Source of the DNA: CAYSGL01 sp964520985
GTDB taxonomy: Bacteria; Pseudomonadota; Alphaproteobacteria; Micavibrionales; Micavibrionaceae
Assembly (NCBI GenBank): GCA_964520985.1
Contig: CAZFPB010000001.1
Location: 1,488,001 to 1,552,000, forward strand
Length of the DNA: 64,000 nt
Direction of reading: 5' to 3'
The notes beneath the pieces were generated by a model. That model was not told the DNA's origin. It made no database searches and worked only from the letters and a program-made list of their open reading frames with translations. Every line of letters begins with the position of its first letter. Position 1 is the stretch's first letter. Below are positions 53,242-61,382 of this stretch, piece after piece. The position numbers and the translations under genes were made by a program.

Positions 53242-53268
53242 GTTACCAACTCTCATATGGTTGGTAAC
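53242..53268. repeat. 9-bp perfect inverted repeat
   Basis: GTTACCAAC (53242-53250) and GTTGGTAAC (53260-53268) are separated by 9 bases. The repeat begins 15 bases after the FAD-protein stop and ends directly at the first base of P1 in leader copy 2. There is no T-run, so it is not a plain terminator. It could be an operator or a hairpin stacked on the leader. Confidence 0.6.
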
Positions 53269-53489
53269 GGCGGATAATTTTAAGCCCTCTTATGAGGACT
53301 TTGGGGCAGCTTGCACCGCCTGATACCAAAGCAAACAGTGCCATGGCTTCATTGGAATTGCCGTGGTCCCGTAAAACGGATTATGGCAGGACTGAATCGA
53401 GCTAGGCCTTATACGGTCTCTCCCTTCTTCCTGACATGCTTTTTAACCATGCCTGCTTTCAAGGCAGGCGAAGCTATAGGAGAAATAAA
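53269..53489 (+). promoter_or_regulatory. SAM-II-like structured leader (copy 2)
   Basis: Homologous to the leader at 51020. P1 is GGCGG (53269-53273) with CCGCC (53316-53320), a compensated change relative to copy 1. The loop holds AATTTT plus an extra small stem. GCTTG (53309-53313) pairs with CAAAGC (53327-53332). Then come hairpin 53359-53369/53378-53388 and CAGGA 53387-53391 with TCCTG 53429-53433, both at the same relative places as in copy 1. The SAM-II end GCUAAA is changed to GCAAAC. A hairpin (53451-53456/53464-53469) lies just before the ribosome site. Ligand uncertain. Confidence 0.55.
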
Positions 53490-53741
53490 ATGATTAAGAA
53501 AACGAGTGATAGTTCCGTACCGCATCTGGATGTAAATCCCGTATCGGGCGGCAGCAGACAATATGTGCACACCGATATGTATGCCATTGTAAAAAAAGGC
53601 CTACCGACGACTGATTTCAATCAGGCTGGATCTGAATTATTCGGAACAATGATTCCCAAAACGAACAACACTGTCAGGCTGCGCCGCGAACTAGTTAAAG
53701 CTGCCCGCGCAACCGGCCTGCCGGTGTATAAAGCTGCATAA
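53490..53741 (+). CDS. Small unknown protein behind SAM-II-like leader 2
   Basis: 83 residues, ATG 53490 with AGGAG at 7 bases; upstream frame extensions run into the leader. Basic C-terminus (RLRRELVKAARATGLPVYK), no Cys, no signal peptide; N-terminus MIKKTSDSSVPHLDVNPVSG. Not recognised. It has its own long leader and a strong terminator 20 bases after the stop, so it is a single-gene unit controlled by the leader. Its role may be linked to methionine/SAM supply. Confidence 0.72.
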   Translation: MIKKTSDSSVPHLDVNPVSGGSRQYVHTDMYAIVKKGLPTTDFNQAGSELFGTMIPKTNNTVRLRRELVKAARATGLPVYKAA

Positions 53742-53761
53742 AATCCTAGTGATTTAGGGAG

Positions 53762-53791
53762 AAGCCGCCCCTTGTTTCGGGCGGCTTTTTC
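53762..53791 (+). terminator. Intrinsic terminator
   Basis: An 8-bp stem AGCCGCCC/GGGCGGCT around a short loop, followed by a T-run (TTTTTCTTT). It ends the transcript of the 83-residue gene just before holA. Confidence 0.88.
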
Positions 53792-53805
53792 TTTAGGATG
53801 AAGGC

Positions 53806-54816
53806 GTGAAACTCGCATGGAAAGAAATCGATCCGTTTGTGAAAAACCCGAACCCCAAGGCGCGGGCGATTCTGGTTTATGGACCGGATGACGGGTTGAT
53901 GCGTGAGCGCGCGCAGGTGATGGGCAAGACGATCACAGCTGACCTCAACGATCCTTTCAATGTCGCAGTACTCGACGGCGACCTTCTGGTGTCCGATCCG
54001 GCGCGCCTGTTCGATGAAGCGCATGCGATCAGCATGATGGGTGGCGCGCGCCTGATCCGTATTGAAAATGCGTCGGATAAAATATCGCCGCTGCTGCGCG
54101 ATTATCTCGATAAGCCCAGCGCTGAAAATCTGGTTATTCTGGAAGCGGGTGAACTGGGGCCAAAATCGCCGTTGCGCGCGCTGTTTGAAAAATCACCGCA
54201 AGCAGCCGCCCTGCCCTGTTACGTCGAAGATGAACGCGGCATCGCGACGGTGATCCGCGCGCAGATCAATGCCGGTCAAAAAACCATCGATAATGATGCG
54301 CTGACCTGGCTGGCCGGTGCCGTGGTCGGTGACCGAGGCCGTGCGCGCAGCGAAGTGGAAAAGCTGCTGCTCTATATGGGCGATGAGACGAAAATACGTC
54401 TGGAAGATGTGCGTGCTGCCTGCGGCGAAGCCGGTGAAGCCTCGCTCGACGATCTGATTTATGCGGTAGCGGGCGGGCGGATCGACGTGGCGCTCGCGAC
54501 GTTTCACAAATTGAACGAAGAAGGCGTTGTGCCCGTCTCTATTTTACGCGCGCTGCAAAATCATTTTCGCCGCCTGCATTATACGCGCAGCCTGATGGCA
54601 TCGGGCATGGGGGCGCATGAAGCGATGAAGCAACTGCAACCGCCGATTTTCTTTAAGCTGGAGGATGCGTATCTGGCGCAGATCAATAAATGGTCGCCGG
54701 CGAAACTGATGGCGATTTTAGAACGCCTCACCCAGATCGAAGCCGACACGAAAAAAACCGGCGCGCCTGCCGAAACATTGATGGCACAGGCCGTGCTCGG
54801 CATCGCGCGAATGTAA
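53806..54816 (+). CDS. holA: DNA polymerase III delta subunit
   Basis: 336 residues, GTG start with AGGATGAAGG upstream. Clamp-loader delta family: ILVYGPDDGLMRERAQVM at the N-terminus, DEAHAISMMGGARLIRI, LAGAVVGDRGRARSEVEKLLLYMG and the C-terminal collar IPFFLKEDAY-type helices (PPIFFKLEDAYLAQI). It opens the sliding clamp. Usually it follows lptE directly; here a 2.9-kb insert with the two leaders separates them. It abuts convergent parB with no gap. Confidence 0.94.
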   Translation: MKLAWKEIDPFVKNPNPKARAILVYGPDDGLMRERAQVMGKTITADLNDPFNVAVLDGDLLVSDPARLFDEAHAISMMGGARLIRIENASDKISPLLRDYLDKPSAENLVILEAGELGPKSPLRALFEKSPQAAALPCYVEDERGIATVIRAQINAGQKTIDNDALTWLAGAVVGDRGRARSEVEKLLLYMGDETKIRLEDVRAACGEAGEASLDDLIYAVAGGRIDVALATFHKLNEEGVVPVSILRALQNHFRRLHYTRSLMASGMGAHEAMKQLQPPIFFKLEDAYLAQINKWSPAKLMAILERLTQIEADTKKTGAPAETLMAQAVLGIARM

Positions 54817-55716
54817 TTATTTCGTCGACAACCGGCGGATGATTTCGTCGAGCTGGTCGAGGTTCGAAAAATCAATCGAAAGCGCGCCCTTGTGATTGTT
54901 CTTCATGTCGAGTGTGACCTGCATCCCGAGTTTCTCCGATAGATCTTTTTCCAGCGCCAGCAGATCGGCATCTTTGCCTGTCTTGCCTGATTTATGCGCT
55001 TTGAAATTCGCACCGGCATTATTCTTCGCCAGCGCTTCGGCCTGACGCACCGAGAGATTTTTCGAGACAATTTCCTGAGCCAGCAGCGCAGGGTTTTCCG
55101 CGTTCAATAACGCGCGCGCATGGCCGGCCGTGAGCTCGCCATTGGTGACCATCGACTGCACCGAGTTCGGCAATTGCAGCAGGCGGATCATGTTGGCGAC
55201 GTGGGAGCGACTTTTGCCGATCACTTCGCCGACGCTTTCATGCGTGTGATTATATTCATCGACGAGGCGCTGATAGCCCTTCGCTTCTTCCATCGCATTC
55301 AAATCTTCGCGCTGGAGATTTTCGATCAGCGCGATCTGGAACGTTTGATCGTCATCCAGTTCTTTAATGATGATCGGCACTTCATGGAGTTGCGCGCGTT
55401 GCGCGGCGCGCCAGCGGCGCTCGCCCGCGATGATTTCATAGCGGCCCGGATTCATACGGCTGGGACGCACGAGGATCGGTTGCAACAGGCCGTGTTTTTT
55501 GATTGAAGACGCCAGCGCTTTCAGCGCATCTTCATCGAAATGCGTACGCGGTTGATCGGGGTGCGGATCCAGCTGGCCGACATTGACGACTTTGCGCGAT
55601 GGGTCCGGCGCGCCGCCGGGCGCTTGCGTTGCGGCAACCTCGCCCGCGAAATTCGGTTCTTCATCTTCAAACAGCGCGTCGAGGCCACGCCCTAATCCAC
55701 GGGATTTGATTGCCAT
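54817..55716 (-). CDS. parB: Chromosome partitioning protein ParB
   Basis: 299 residues from ATG 55716 with AGGAT upstream; a frame extension to 55752 is rejected. CTP-binding motifs GERRWRAAQ and ENLQREDLNAMEEA, the HTH GEVIGKSRSHVANMIRLLQLP that binds parS, and a C-terminal dimerisation domain. ParB spreads from parS sites, which lie in rsmG/mnmG about 1.2-2.2 kb upstream. It is directly behind parA. Confidence 0.96.
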   Translation of the reverse strand: MAIKSRGLGRGLDALFEDEEPNFAGEVAATQAPGGAPDPSRKVVNVGQLDPHPDQPRTHFDEDALKALASSIKKHGLLQPILVRPSRMNPGRYEIIAGERRWRAAQRAQLHEVPIIIKELDDDQTFQIALIENLQREDLNAMEEAKGYQRLVDEYNHTHESVGEVIGKSRSHVANMIRLLQLPNSVQSMVTNGELTAGHARALLNAENPALLAQEIVSKNLSVRQAEALAKNNAGANFKAHKSGKTGKDADLLALEKDLSEKLGMQVTLDMKNNHKGALSIDFSNLDQLDEIIRRLSTK

Positions 55717-55726
55717 GTCTTTATCC

Positions 55727-56560
55727 TTATGCCGCCCGCGTCGGCGGGCCAATCAGTTGGTTGTTGCCAGTTATTTCTTTTTCGCGTTTCAAGACTTCGC
55801 GGGCGAGGTCGATATAAGCGCGCGAGCCCGGTGAGCGCATGTCATAGACAATTGCCGGCAGGCCGTAGGACGGTGCTTCACTTAACCGCACGTTGCGCGG
55901 GATGATGGTTTTATAGACTTTATCGCCAAAGTGCGCGCGCACATCCTGCTCTACCTGAAGCGAAAGGTTGTTGCGTTTGTCGAACATGGTGAGGACGACT
56001 CCGTGAATATCGAGAACCGGGTTGAAGCTTTTCTTCACCCGCTCAATGGTTTTCGAGAGGTGCGATAAACCCTCCAGCGCATAGAATTCCGCCTGTAGCG
56101 GCACAACCACGGAATCCGAGGCGACCAGCGCATTTAATGTCAGCAGACTAAGTGATGGCGGGCAATCAATGACGACGTAATCATATGGCAGCGGCACGCG
56201 CAGAGCTTTTTTGAGGCGAAATTCGCGCTCTTCTGTTGTGACCAGTTCGATTTCGGCGCCAGAGAGGTGAATAGAGGATGGCAGCACTGAGAGGCGCGGC
56301 ACTTTGGTCGCTTGCGCGGCATCAATGACCTTCTCTCCTTCAAAGATAACGTCATAGGTAGACAAACGCAGCCCGGCGCGCTTGATGCCAAGGCCTGTAC
56401 TGGCATTTCCCTGCGCATCAAGGTCGACCAGCAAAACTTCCTGCCCGCAGGCGGCCAGCGCCGTGGCCAGATTAACCGCTGTCGTAGTTTTGCCTACACC
56501 GCCTTTTTGATTGGCGACCGCGAGAATGCGCGGTGTACGATAGCTGGTGGTATCCGTCAT
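55727..56560 (-). CDS. parA: Chromosome partitioning ATPase ParA
   Basis: 277 residues from ATG 56560 with AGGGG at 6 bases. Deviant Walker A KGGVGKTTTAVNLATALA, Walker A' VDLDAQGNAS, Walker B VVIDCPPSLSLLTLNAL. It forms DNA-bound dimers that move ParB-parS complexes and segregate the origin. parB follows 10 bases downstream. Confidence 0.97.
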   Translation of the reverse strand: MTDTTSYRTPRILAVANQKGGVGKTTTAVNLATALAACGQEVLLVDLDAQGNASTGLGIKRAGLRLSTYDVIFEGEKVIDAAQATKVPRLSVLPSSIHLSGAEIELVTTEEREFRLKKALRVPLPYDYVVIDCPPSLSLLTLNALVASDSVVVPLQAEFYALEGLSHLSKTIERVKKSFNPVLDIHGVVLTMFDKRNNLSLQVEQDVRAHFGDKVYKTIIPRNVRLSEAPSYGLPAIVYDMRSPGSRAYIDLAREVLKREKEITGNNQLIGPPTRAA

Positions 56561-56636
56561 TACGACCCCTGTTAGCAATGAATAAGGCGGATCATGCAGA
56601 GTCCGGGCTTGCCGAGTCAAGCAAAAGCGCGTGTTT

Positions 56637-57233
56637 CTAACGGCGTTTGACCTCGGTCAGCACCAATATCATTGCATACGGATCTGTGCCGCTACTGTGG
56701 GTATCCAAGGTAAAACGCCAGCCTTTGCGTGACTCTTCAACCTCTTGCGCCCAATTTTCTCCTTTGGGGAAAAGGAGGATAAGATTGGGATTGCGTTTGA
56801 TCCAGTCGGCGCAATACTCCAGCAAAGCATTGAGATTGGCCAAAGCCCGGGCGCTGATCATGTCCGGCACCATTTTTGTTTCACGGGAAACGGTTTCAAT
56901 TCGTTCATTATGAATGACAGGGTCTACCCCTGTTTCACGGGAAACAGCCTCTAGAAAACGGCACTTTTTCCCGGTGGATTCAACCATATGAACCTTGATA
57001 TCTGGGCAGGCAATGGCAATGACCAGACCAGGGAATCCTGCCCCGCTTCCTAAATCGAACAGTGTTTTCACATGATCCGGTATAAGCGGTAGTAACTGGA
57101 GAGAGTCTTCAAAATGACGCTCCCATGCTGTGGCCAACGTATGGCGGCTGACAAGGTTCATTTTTTCCTGCCATTCCAGCAGGAGGCGCTCATAGGTTTT
57201 GAGCTTGGCTTCTATTTCACGGGAAACTGACAT
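56637..57233 (-). CDS. rsmG: 16S rRNA (guanine527-N7)-methyltransferase
   Basis: 198 residues (GidB). LLLEWQEKMNLVSRHT, SAM motif LFDLGSGAGFPGLVIAI, ISARALANLNALL. Two parS-like sites lie inside the gene, read as VSRET, and a third at its start is read as VSREI. Its start overlaps the mnmG stop by one base. Confidence 0.96.
   Translation of the reverse strand: MSVSREIEAKLKTYERLLLEWQEKMNLVSRHTLATAWERHFEDSLQLLPLIPDHVKTLFDLGSGAGFPGLVIAIACPDIKVHMVESTGKKCRFLEAVSRETGVDPVIHNERIETVSRETKMVPDMISARALANLNALLEYCADWIKRNPNLILLFPKGENWAQEVEESRKGWRFTLDTHSSGTDPYAMILVLTEVKRR
56877..56892. promoter_or_regulatory. parS-like site 1
   Basis: TGTTTCACGGGAAACG: two differences from the consensus TGTTTCACGTGAAACA (central T to G, last base). 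Lies in rsmG; read on the minus strand as VSRET. Confidence 0.8.
56931..56946. promoter_or_regulatory. parS-like site 2
   Basis: TGTTTCACGGGAAACA, one difference from the consensus (central T to G). Lies in rsmG, 54 bases after site 1; read as VSRET. Confidence 0.88.
57213..57228. promoter_or_regulatory. parS-like site 3 (weak)
   Basis: TATTTCACGGGAAACT, three differences from the consensus. Lies at the rsmG start; read as VSREI. Confidence 0.55.
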
Positions 57234-59101
57234 CAGGCAGCTTTACGCTTAACATGGCGCAGAAGCGCCACCATGGAGGCTGGGGTTACGCCCGGGATAC
57301 GGGAAGCAGCCCCTAAAGTCGCCGGCTTGACCGTTTCCAGCTTCTGGCGAATTTCATTAGAAAGACTGCCTACTTGCGCATAATCGAAGTCTGCCGGCAA
57401 AGCCAGTGCCTCGTCTTTGCGAAAAGCTACAATATCCGCTTCCTGGCGGCCCAGATAGCCCGCATAGGTGGCGTCAATTTCCATCTGTTCACGCACATCA
57501 GGGCGCAAGGCTTTCATCTGGGGCCAGACAATGGCTAATTGGGTCCAATCAATTCCTCGAAGAGGCAGTAAATCAAAAGCGGAGCGACGACGGCCGTCCT
57601 GATTAACCGACAAACCATGCTTGCTTAGCTCATTGGGAGTCATGATCAGCGTATCTTGTAAAAGGGCGCGTCCTTCTGCTAGAGCCGCTTTTTTATCTCC
57701 CCATGCTGTTTCACGGGAAACGGACGCAAAGCCCCGCTCCACCGCTTTGTCCGTCAGGCGTTGATCGGCATTATCGGCGCGCAAAGAGAGGCGGTATTCC
57801 GCCCGGCTGGTAAACATGCGGTACGGTTCGGGTGCACCGCGGGAGATTAGGTCGTCAATCAGAACGCCGATATAGGCTTCGGAGCGGTCCAGAATAAAAG
57901 GTGTCATTGTTTCACGGGAAACAGCGCCAGCCAGAATGGCGGCGTTCAATCCGGCCATCAGGCCTTGGGCGGCCGCCTCTTCATAGCCGGTTGTTCCGTT
58001 GATTTGACCCGCCAGAAAAAGGCCAGACAGGCGCTTCGATTCAAGGGTTTGGGTCAGATCGCGCGGATCGCAATAATCATATTCAATGGCATAGGCCCAC
58101 TCGCGGACTTCCGCTTTTTCGAGCCCGGGGATAGAGGCCAGCAATTCCTTCTGAACATCAATCGGCAAAGCGTTGGAAATACCGTTGGGATAAACCGTGT
58201 CATCATCCAACCCTTCCGGCTCGAGAAACACCTGATGACGATCTTTGTCGGCAAAGCGCACGACCTTGTCTTCGATGGAGGGGCAATAACGCGGTCCCGT
58301 GCCGGCGATCTGGCCGGAATACATCGGCGCGCGGTGCAGGTTCGCGCGGATGATATCGTGTGTTTTCGGGGTGGTGTAGGTGATGCCGCAGTCAATCTGC
58401 GGGACAGTAATCTTGTCGGTCAGATAGGAAAACGGCACGGGCGTTTCATCGGCCGATTGCATTTCCAGCGCCGACCAGTCGATGGTCTTGCCATTCAGAC
58501 GGGCTGGTGTGCCGGTTTTCAGGCGGGCCAACGGGAAGCCAAGTTTTTCCAAGGTGAGGGCCAAACCAACCGCAGGCTGCTCGCCAACCCGGCCAGCCGG
58601 AATTTTTTCTTCGCCGCGATGGATGAGACCGCGCAGGAACGTGCCGGTTGTAATGACTACGGATTTGGCAAAAAGCTCTGTCCCCTGCCCGGTCACAACA
58701 CCGGCGATCTGATTGTTTTTGATGATCAGGTCTTCGGCGCCGCCCTCCAGAATAGTGAGATTGGGGTAATCGGCCAGCAACGCCTGCATGCCCTCGCGGT
58801 AGAGTTTGCGGTCTGCCTGCGTGCGCGGACCGCGCACAGCCGGGCCTTTTGACGCATTCAGCATACGGAATTGAATGCCGGCCTGATCGGTCACCCGGCC
58901 CATGATGCCATCGAGCGCATCGATTTCGCGCACCAGATGGCCTTTGCCCAGCCCGCCGATCGCCGGGTTGCAGGACATCACGCCGATGGTTGCGGCCTTG
59001 TGCGTCAGCAGCGCGGTCTTCGCACCAAAGCGCGCGGCCGCGGCCGCCGCTTCACAGCCCGCATGCCCCCCGCCGATCACGATGACGTCGAATGAATTCA
59101 T
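57233..59101 (-). CDS. mnmG: tRNA uridine 5-carboxymethylaminomethyl modification enzyme, FAD subunit
   Basis: 622 residues (GidA). FAD motif IGGGHAGCEAAAAAARFG, family signatures NPAIGGLGKGHLVREIDALDG and GQINGTTGYEEAAAQGLMAG. With MnmE it modifies U34 of several tRNAs in the cytoplasm. It carries two parS-like sites, read as VSRET. It is the head of the mnmG-rsmG-parA-parB minus-strand operon. Confidence 0.97.
   Translation of the reverse strand: MNSFDVIVIGGGHAGCEAAAAAARFGAKTALLTHKAATIGVMSCNPAIGGLGKGHLVREIDALDGIMGRVTDQAGIQFRMLNASKGPAVRGPRTQADRKLYREGMQALLADYPNLTILEGGAEDLIIKNNQIAGVVTGQGTELFAKSVVITTGTFLRGLIHRGEEKIPAGRVGEQPAVGLALTLEKLGFPLARLKTGTPARLNGKTIDWSALEMQSADETPVPFSYLTDKITVPQIDCGITYTTPKTHDIIRANLHRAPMYSGQIAGTGPRYCPSIEDKVVRFADKDRHQVFLEPEGLDDDTVYPNGISNALPIDVQKELLASIPGLEKAEVREWAYAIEYDYCDPRDLTQTLESKRLSGLFLAGQINGTTGYEEAAAQGLMAGLNAAILAGAVSRETMTPFILDRSEAYIGVLIDDLISRGAPEPYRMFTSRAEYRLSLRADNADQRLTDKAVERGFASVSRETAWGDKKAALAEGRALLQDTLIMTPNELSKHGLSVNQDGRRRSAFDLLPLRGIDWTQLAIVWPQMKALRPDVREQMEIDATYAGYLGRQEADIVAFRKDEALALPADFDYAQVGSLSNEIRQKLETVKPATLGAASRIPGVTPASMVALLRHVKRKAA
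57707..57722. promoter_or_regulatory. parS-like site 4
   Basis: TGTTTCACGGGAAACG in mnmG, two differences from the consensus, read as VSRET. Confidence 0.8.
57908..57923. promoter_or_regulatory. parS-like site 5
   Basis: TGTTTCACGGGAAACA in mnmG, one difference from the consensus, read as VSRET. Confidence 0.88.
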
Positions 59102-59160
59102 GGCCCGTTCTATACCCTTTTTTCTTGGCAGATTCCATATTTTTATGGTTACTGGCAGCC

Positions 59161-59682
59161 ATGAGTATATTGCGTGATCACTTCGAGCGTGTCGCTCAAT
59201 TCAAAGAGCGGGGCTTGCCCATTACGGCTGGCGTGTTTGTTGATGTCGGCGGAACACTGATCGGCAGAACCTTAAACCAGCCTCTCGTCGACTTCCTGCA
59301 ATGGAATAACACGCATAAACTGCTTGGCGATAACCATGTTTTTTCTTCTGACCTGCTGCATGCGCAGGAATTGATCGACCAGGAAAAATTCGATATCAGG
59401 ACCATCGGTGTTGGAACAGTCATTCCAAAACACGCAACCTATAATACCGCTTTCAGTTTACAGCACGGCTATAATCTTGGCTTGACCGGCACATTAACGG
59501 CAGAAGAAAAGGCACAGTTTGTGGGGCAACCAGCTCATGCTCTCGAACTGGTTATTGATGATAGCCCCCTGGGCAAAGCCGGCATCAAAGGCGCTGCCAT
59601 AGTAGTCACAACGTGGCATCCGCGGGATGAAGAGGTTCGTGCTTTTCTGGCGCAAAAAGACTATCTGGCTCATACGCCGTAA
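59161..59682 (+). CDS. HAD-like protein with altered nucleophile motif
   Basis: 173 residues from ATG 59161; an upstream frame overlaps mnmG and is rejected. Motif I reads VFVDVGGTLIG: the nucleophile Asp is present but the second Asp of DxD is Gly. Motif IV is ELVIDDSPLGKAG, with Asp-Asp. The phosphatase-type acid/base is therefore missing, so it may be inactive or act differently. Divergent from mnmG; it abuts convergent mnmE. Function unknown. Confidence 0.65.
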   Translation: MSILRDHFERVAQFKERGLPITAGVFVDVGGTLIGRTLNQPLVDFLQWNNTHKLLGDNHVFSSDLLHAQELIDQEKFDIRTIGVGTVIPKHATYNTAFSLQHGYNLGLTGTLTAEEKAQFVGQPAHALELVIDDSPLGKAGIKGAAIVVTTWHPRDEEVRAFLAQKDYLAHTP

Positions 59683-61023
59683 TTATTTCCCGATACAGAA
59701 ATCGCGGAAGATGACGTCGAGGAGGTCTTCGACGTCGACGCGGCCCGTTAAACGTCCAAGAGCGCGGGCGGCCATGCGCAGATCTTCGGCCATGAGTTCG
59801 GGCAGATAGGCATTGAGAGCGGCGTGTAAGCGTTCGGCGCATTCTTCCAGCGCGTTGCGGTGACGGGCGCGGGTGAGAGAGGGTGTTTCGCGCGAGGCTT
59901 TCATGACATGGGCAATTTTTTGTGTCAGCGCGCTTAAGAGCGCGTCTATCCCCTGCCCCGTGGTCACGGAAATATTCAAGGCGCCGTCATGCGGTTTCAC
60001 ATCGGCTTTGTTATAAACGACGATGGATTTTTCGTTCACCAGCGCGCTTGTGTGTTGATCGTCTTGCACGGCTGATCCATCGAAAACCAGCAGACGAATG
60101 TCAGCGTCTTCGGCGCGTTGCAACGCGCGGCGGATGCCTTCGGATTCAATCGTGTTATGGGCGTTGTCATCGGTCAGTTGATCGGGACGCAGGCCCGCCG
60201 TGTCGGCGAGGATCACCGGGTAGCCACTTAAATTCAGATGGACTTCGATGACATCGCGCGTGGTGCCGGCCATGGGTGAGACGATCGCGACATCACGTTT
60301 GGCCAGCGCGTTCACCAGTGACGATTTGCCTGCGTTCGGTGCGCCGATGACGGCGACCTGAATGCCCTCGCGCAAACGCTCGCCGCGGCGGTTGTCATTC
60401 AGGTGCGCGGATATCTCGGCGAGCAGTTTTTCGATCGCAGGATGGGCTTTCGCCGTTTCGCTGTCGGGAATATCTTCGTCGGGGAAGTCGATAATCGCTT
60501 CGACATAGGCCAGGGCGCGGACCAGCTCGTTCCGCCAGCCATCATAGAGACGCGCGAGCGAGCCGCCCATCTGGTCGAGCGCCTGCTGGCGCTGGATATC
60601 GGTTTCGGCGTCGATCAGGTCGGCAACAGCTTCGGCAGCGGTCAAATCGAGCTTACCGTTCTCAAAGGCGCGGCGGGTAAATTCGCCCGGCAAAGCCATG
60701 CGGTGCTGATCGAGCCGTCCAAAAACGCCGATAACCCCTTCCACCACGGCGGGCGATCCGTGGCAGTGATATTCAACGACATCTTCGCCGGTAAAACTGT
60801 GCGGGCCTTCGAAGGTCAGGATCAGCGTTTCATCCAGCAAAATATTGGGGACAGGGTCGTATATTTTTCTGTGAGTTCTTCTGGGGATATTATCTGGATT
60901 GTTGTTTTTAATCAGCTGGTTAAATGACTGAAAAGCCTGGGGACCGGATACGCGGATGACCGCCACGCCTGCCCGTCCCGGCGCGGAGGATAAGGCAAAG
61001 ATCGTGTCGGCAAATCCGCTCAT
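59683..61023 (-). CDS. mnmE: tRNA modification GTPase MnmE
   Basis: 446 residues. N-terminal folate-binding domain IFALSSAPGRAGVAVIRVSG; G-domain in the middle with GAPNAGKSSLVNALAKRD (G1), DTAGLR (G3) and VYNKADV (G4); C-terminal Cys-box CIGK. Partner of MnmG in U34 modification. It overlaps the upstream DUF6489 gene by 4 bases. Confidence 0.97.
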   Translation of the reverse strand: MSGFADTIFALSSAPGRAGVAVIRVSGPQAFQSFNQLIKNNNPDNIPRRTHRKIYDPVPNILLDETLILTFEGPHSFTGEDVVEYHCHGSPAVVEGVIGVFGRLDQHRMALPGEFTRRAFENGKLDLTAAEAVADLIDAETDIQRQQALDQMGGSLARLYDGWRNELVRALAYVEAIIDFPDEDIPDSETAKAHPAIEKLLAEISAHLNDNRRGERLREGIQVAVIGAPNAGKSSLVNALAKRDVAIVSPMAGTTRDVIEVHLNLSGYPVILADTAGLRPDQLTDDNAHNTIESEGIRRALQRAEDADIRLLVFDGSAVQDDQHTSALVNEKSIVVYNKADVKPHDGALNISVTTGQGIDALLSALTQKIAHVMKASRETPSLTRARHRNALEECAERLHAALNAYLPELMAEDLRMAARALGRLTGRVDVEDLLDVIFRDFCIGK

Positions 61024-61301
61024 TCGCCGTCTTTGGCGTCTTTATCTTTGGGAGGTTTGGCTTTTGGCTGCTGCTGAGCCGACATCTGGGCCCAGAATGT
61101 CTTTTGCATTTCCTGCCAGTGCTGCATCGGGTTGGCAAACCAGCTTTTGGCCAGCTCATTGGGGTCCAGCTTGGCGATATTGTCCTTCATGTGCTTTTCC
61201 ATCTCGCGCATCATACTGTCATGCAGCGGCGTCACATCCGGCAGGCCCAGAAAACGGCGGGCTTCTTCGGGGTTACATTCGATATCAAAGTTGAATTTCA
61301 T
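61020..61301 (-). CDS. DUF6489 family protein
   Basis: 93 residues from ATG 61301 (MKFNFDIECNPEEARRFLGLPDV) with GGGAGAG upstream. It has the conserved short sequence of this alphaproteobacterial family, with VTPLHDSMM, a helix of about 40 residues and a Lys-rich tail. Function unknown; a phasin-like or membrane-binding helix is possible. Coupled to mnmE by a 4-base overlap. Confidence 0.8.
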   Translation of the reverse strand: MKFNFDIECNPEEARRFLGLPDVTPLHDSMMREMEKHMKDNIAKLDPNELAKSWFANPMQHWQEMQKTFWAQMSAQQQPKAKPPKDKDAKDGE

Positions 61302-61382
61302 GGCTATCTCTCCCAATATGGCGCTGACACTTTATCTATATGGGCAAACCGCCCGCTTAGCAACCTAGAGGAGCCCGGAACC

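Noticed and set aside
56877..57923. Five similar short repeats as a CRISPR array.
   Set aside because: Spacing is irregular (54 to about 480 bases), the repeats are 16 bases and palindromic, and they lie inside two coding genes; they fit parS.
57965..58852. A 295-residue plus-strand frame.
   Set aside because: It is antisense to mnmG and has shadow-type composition.
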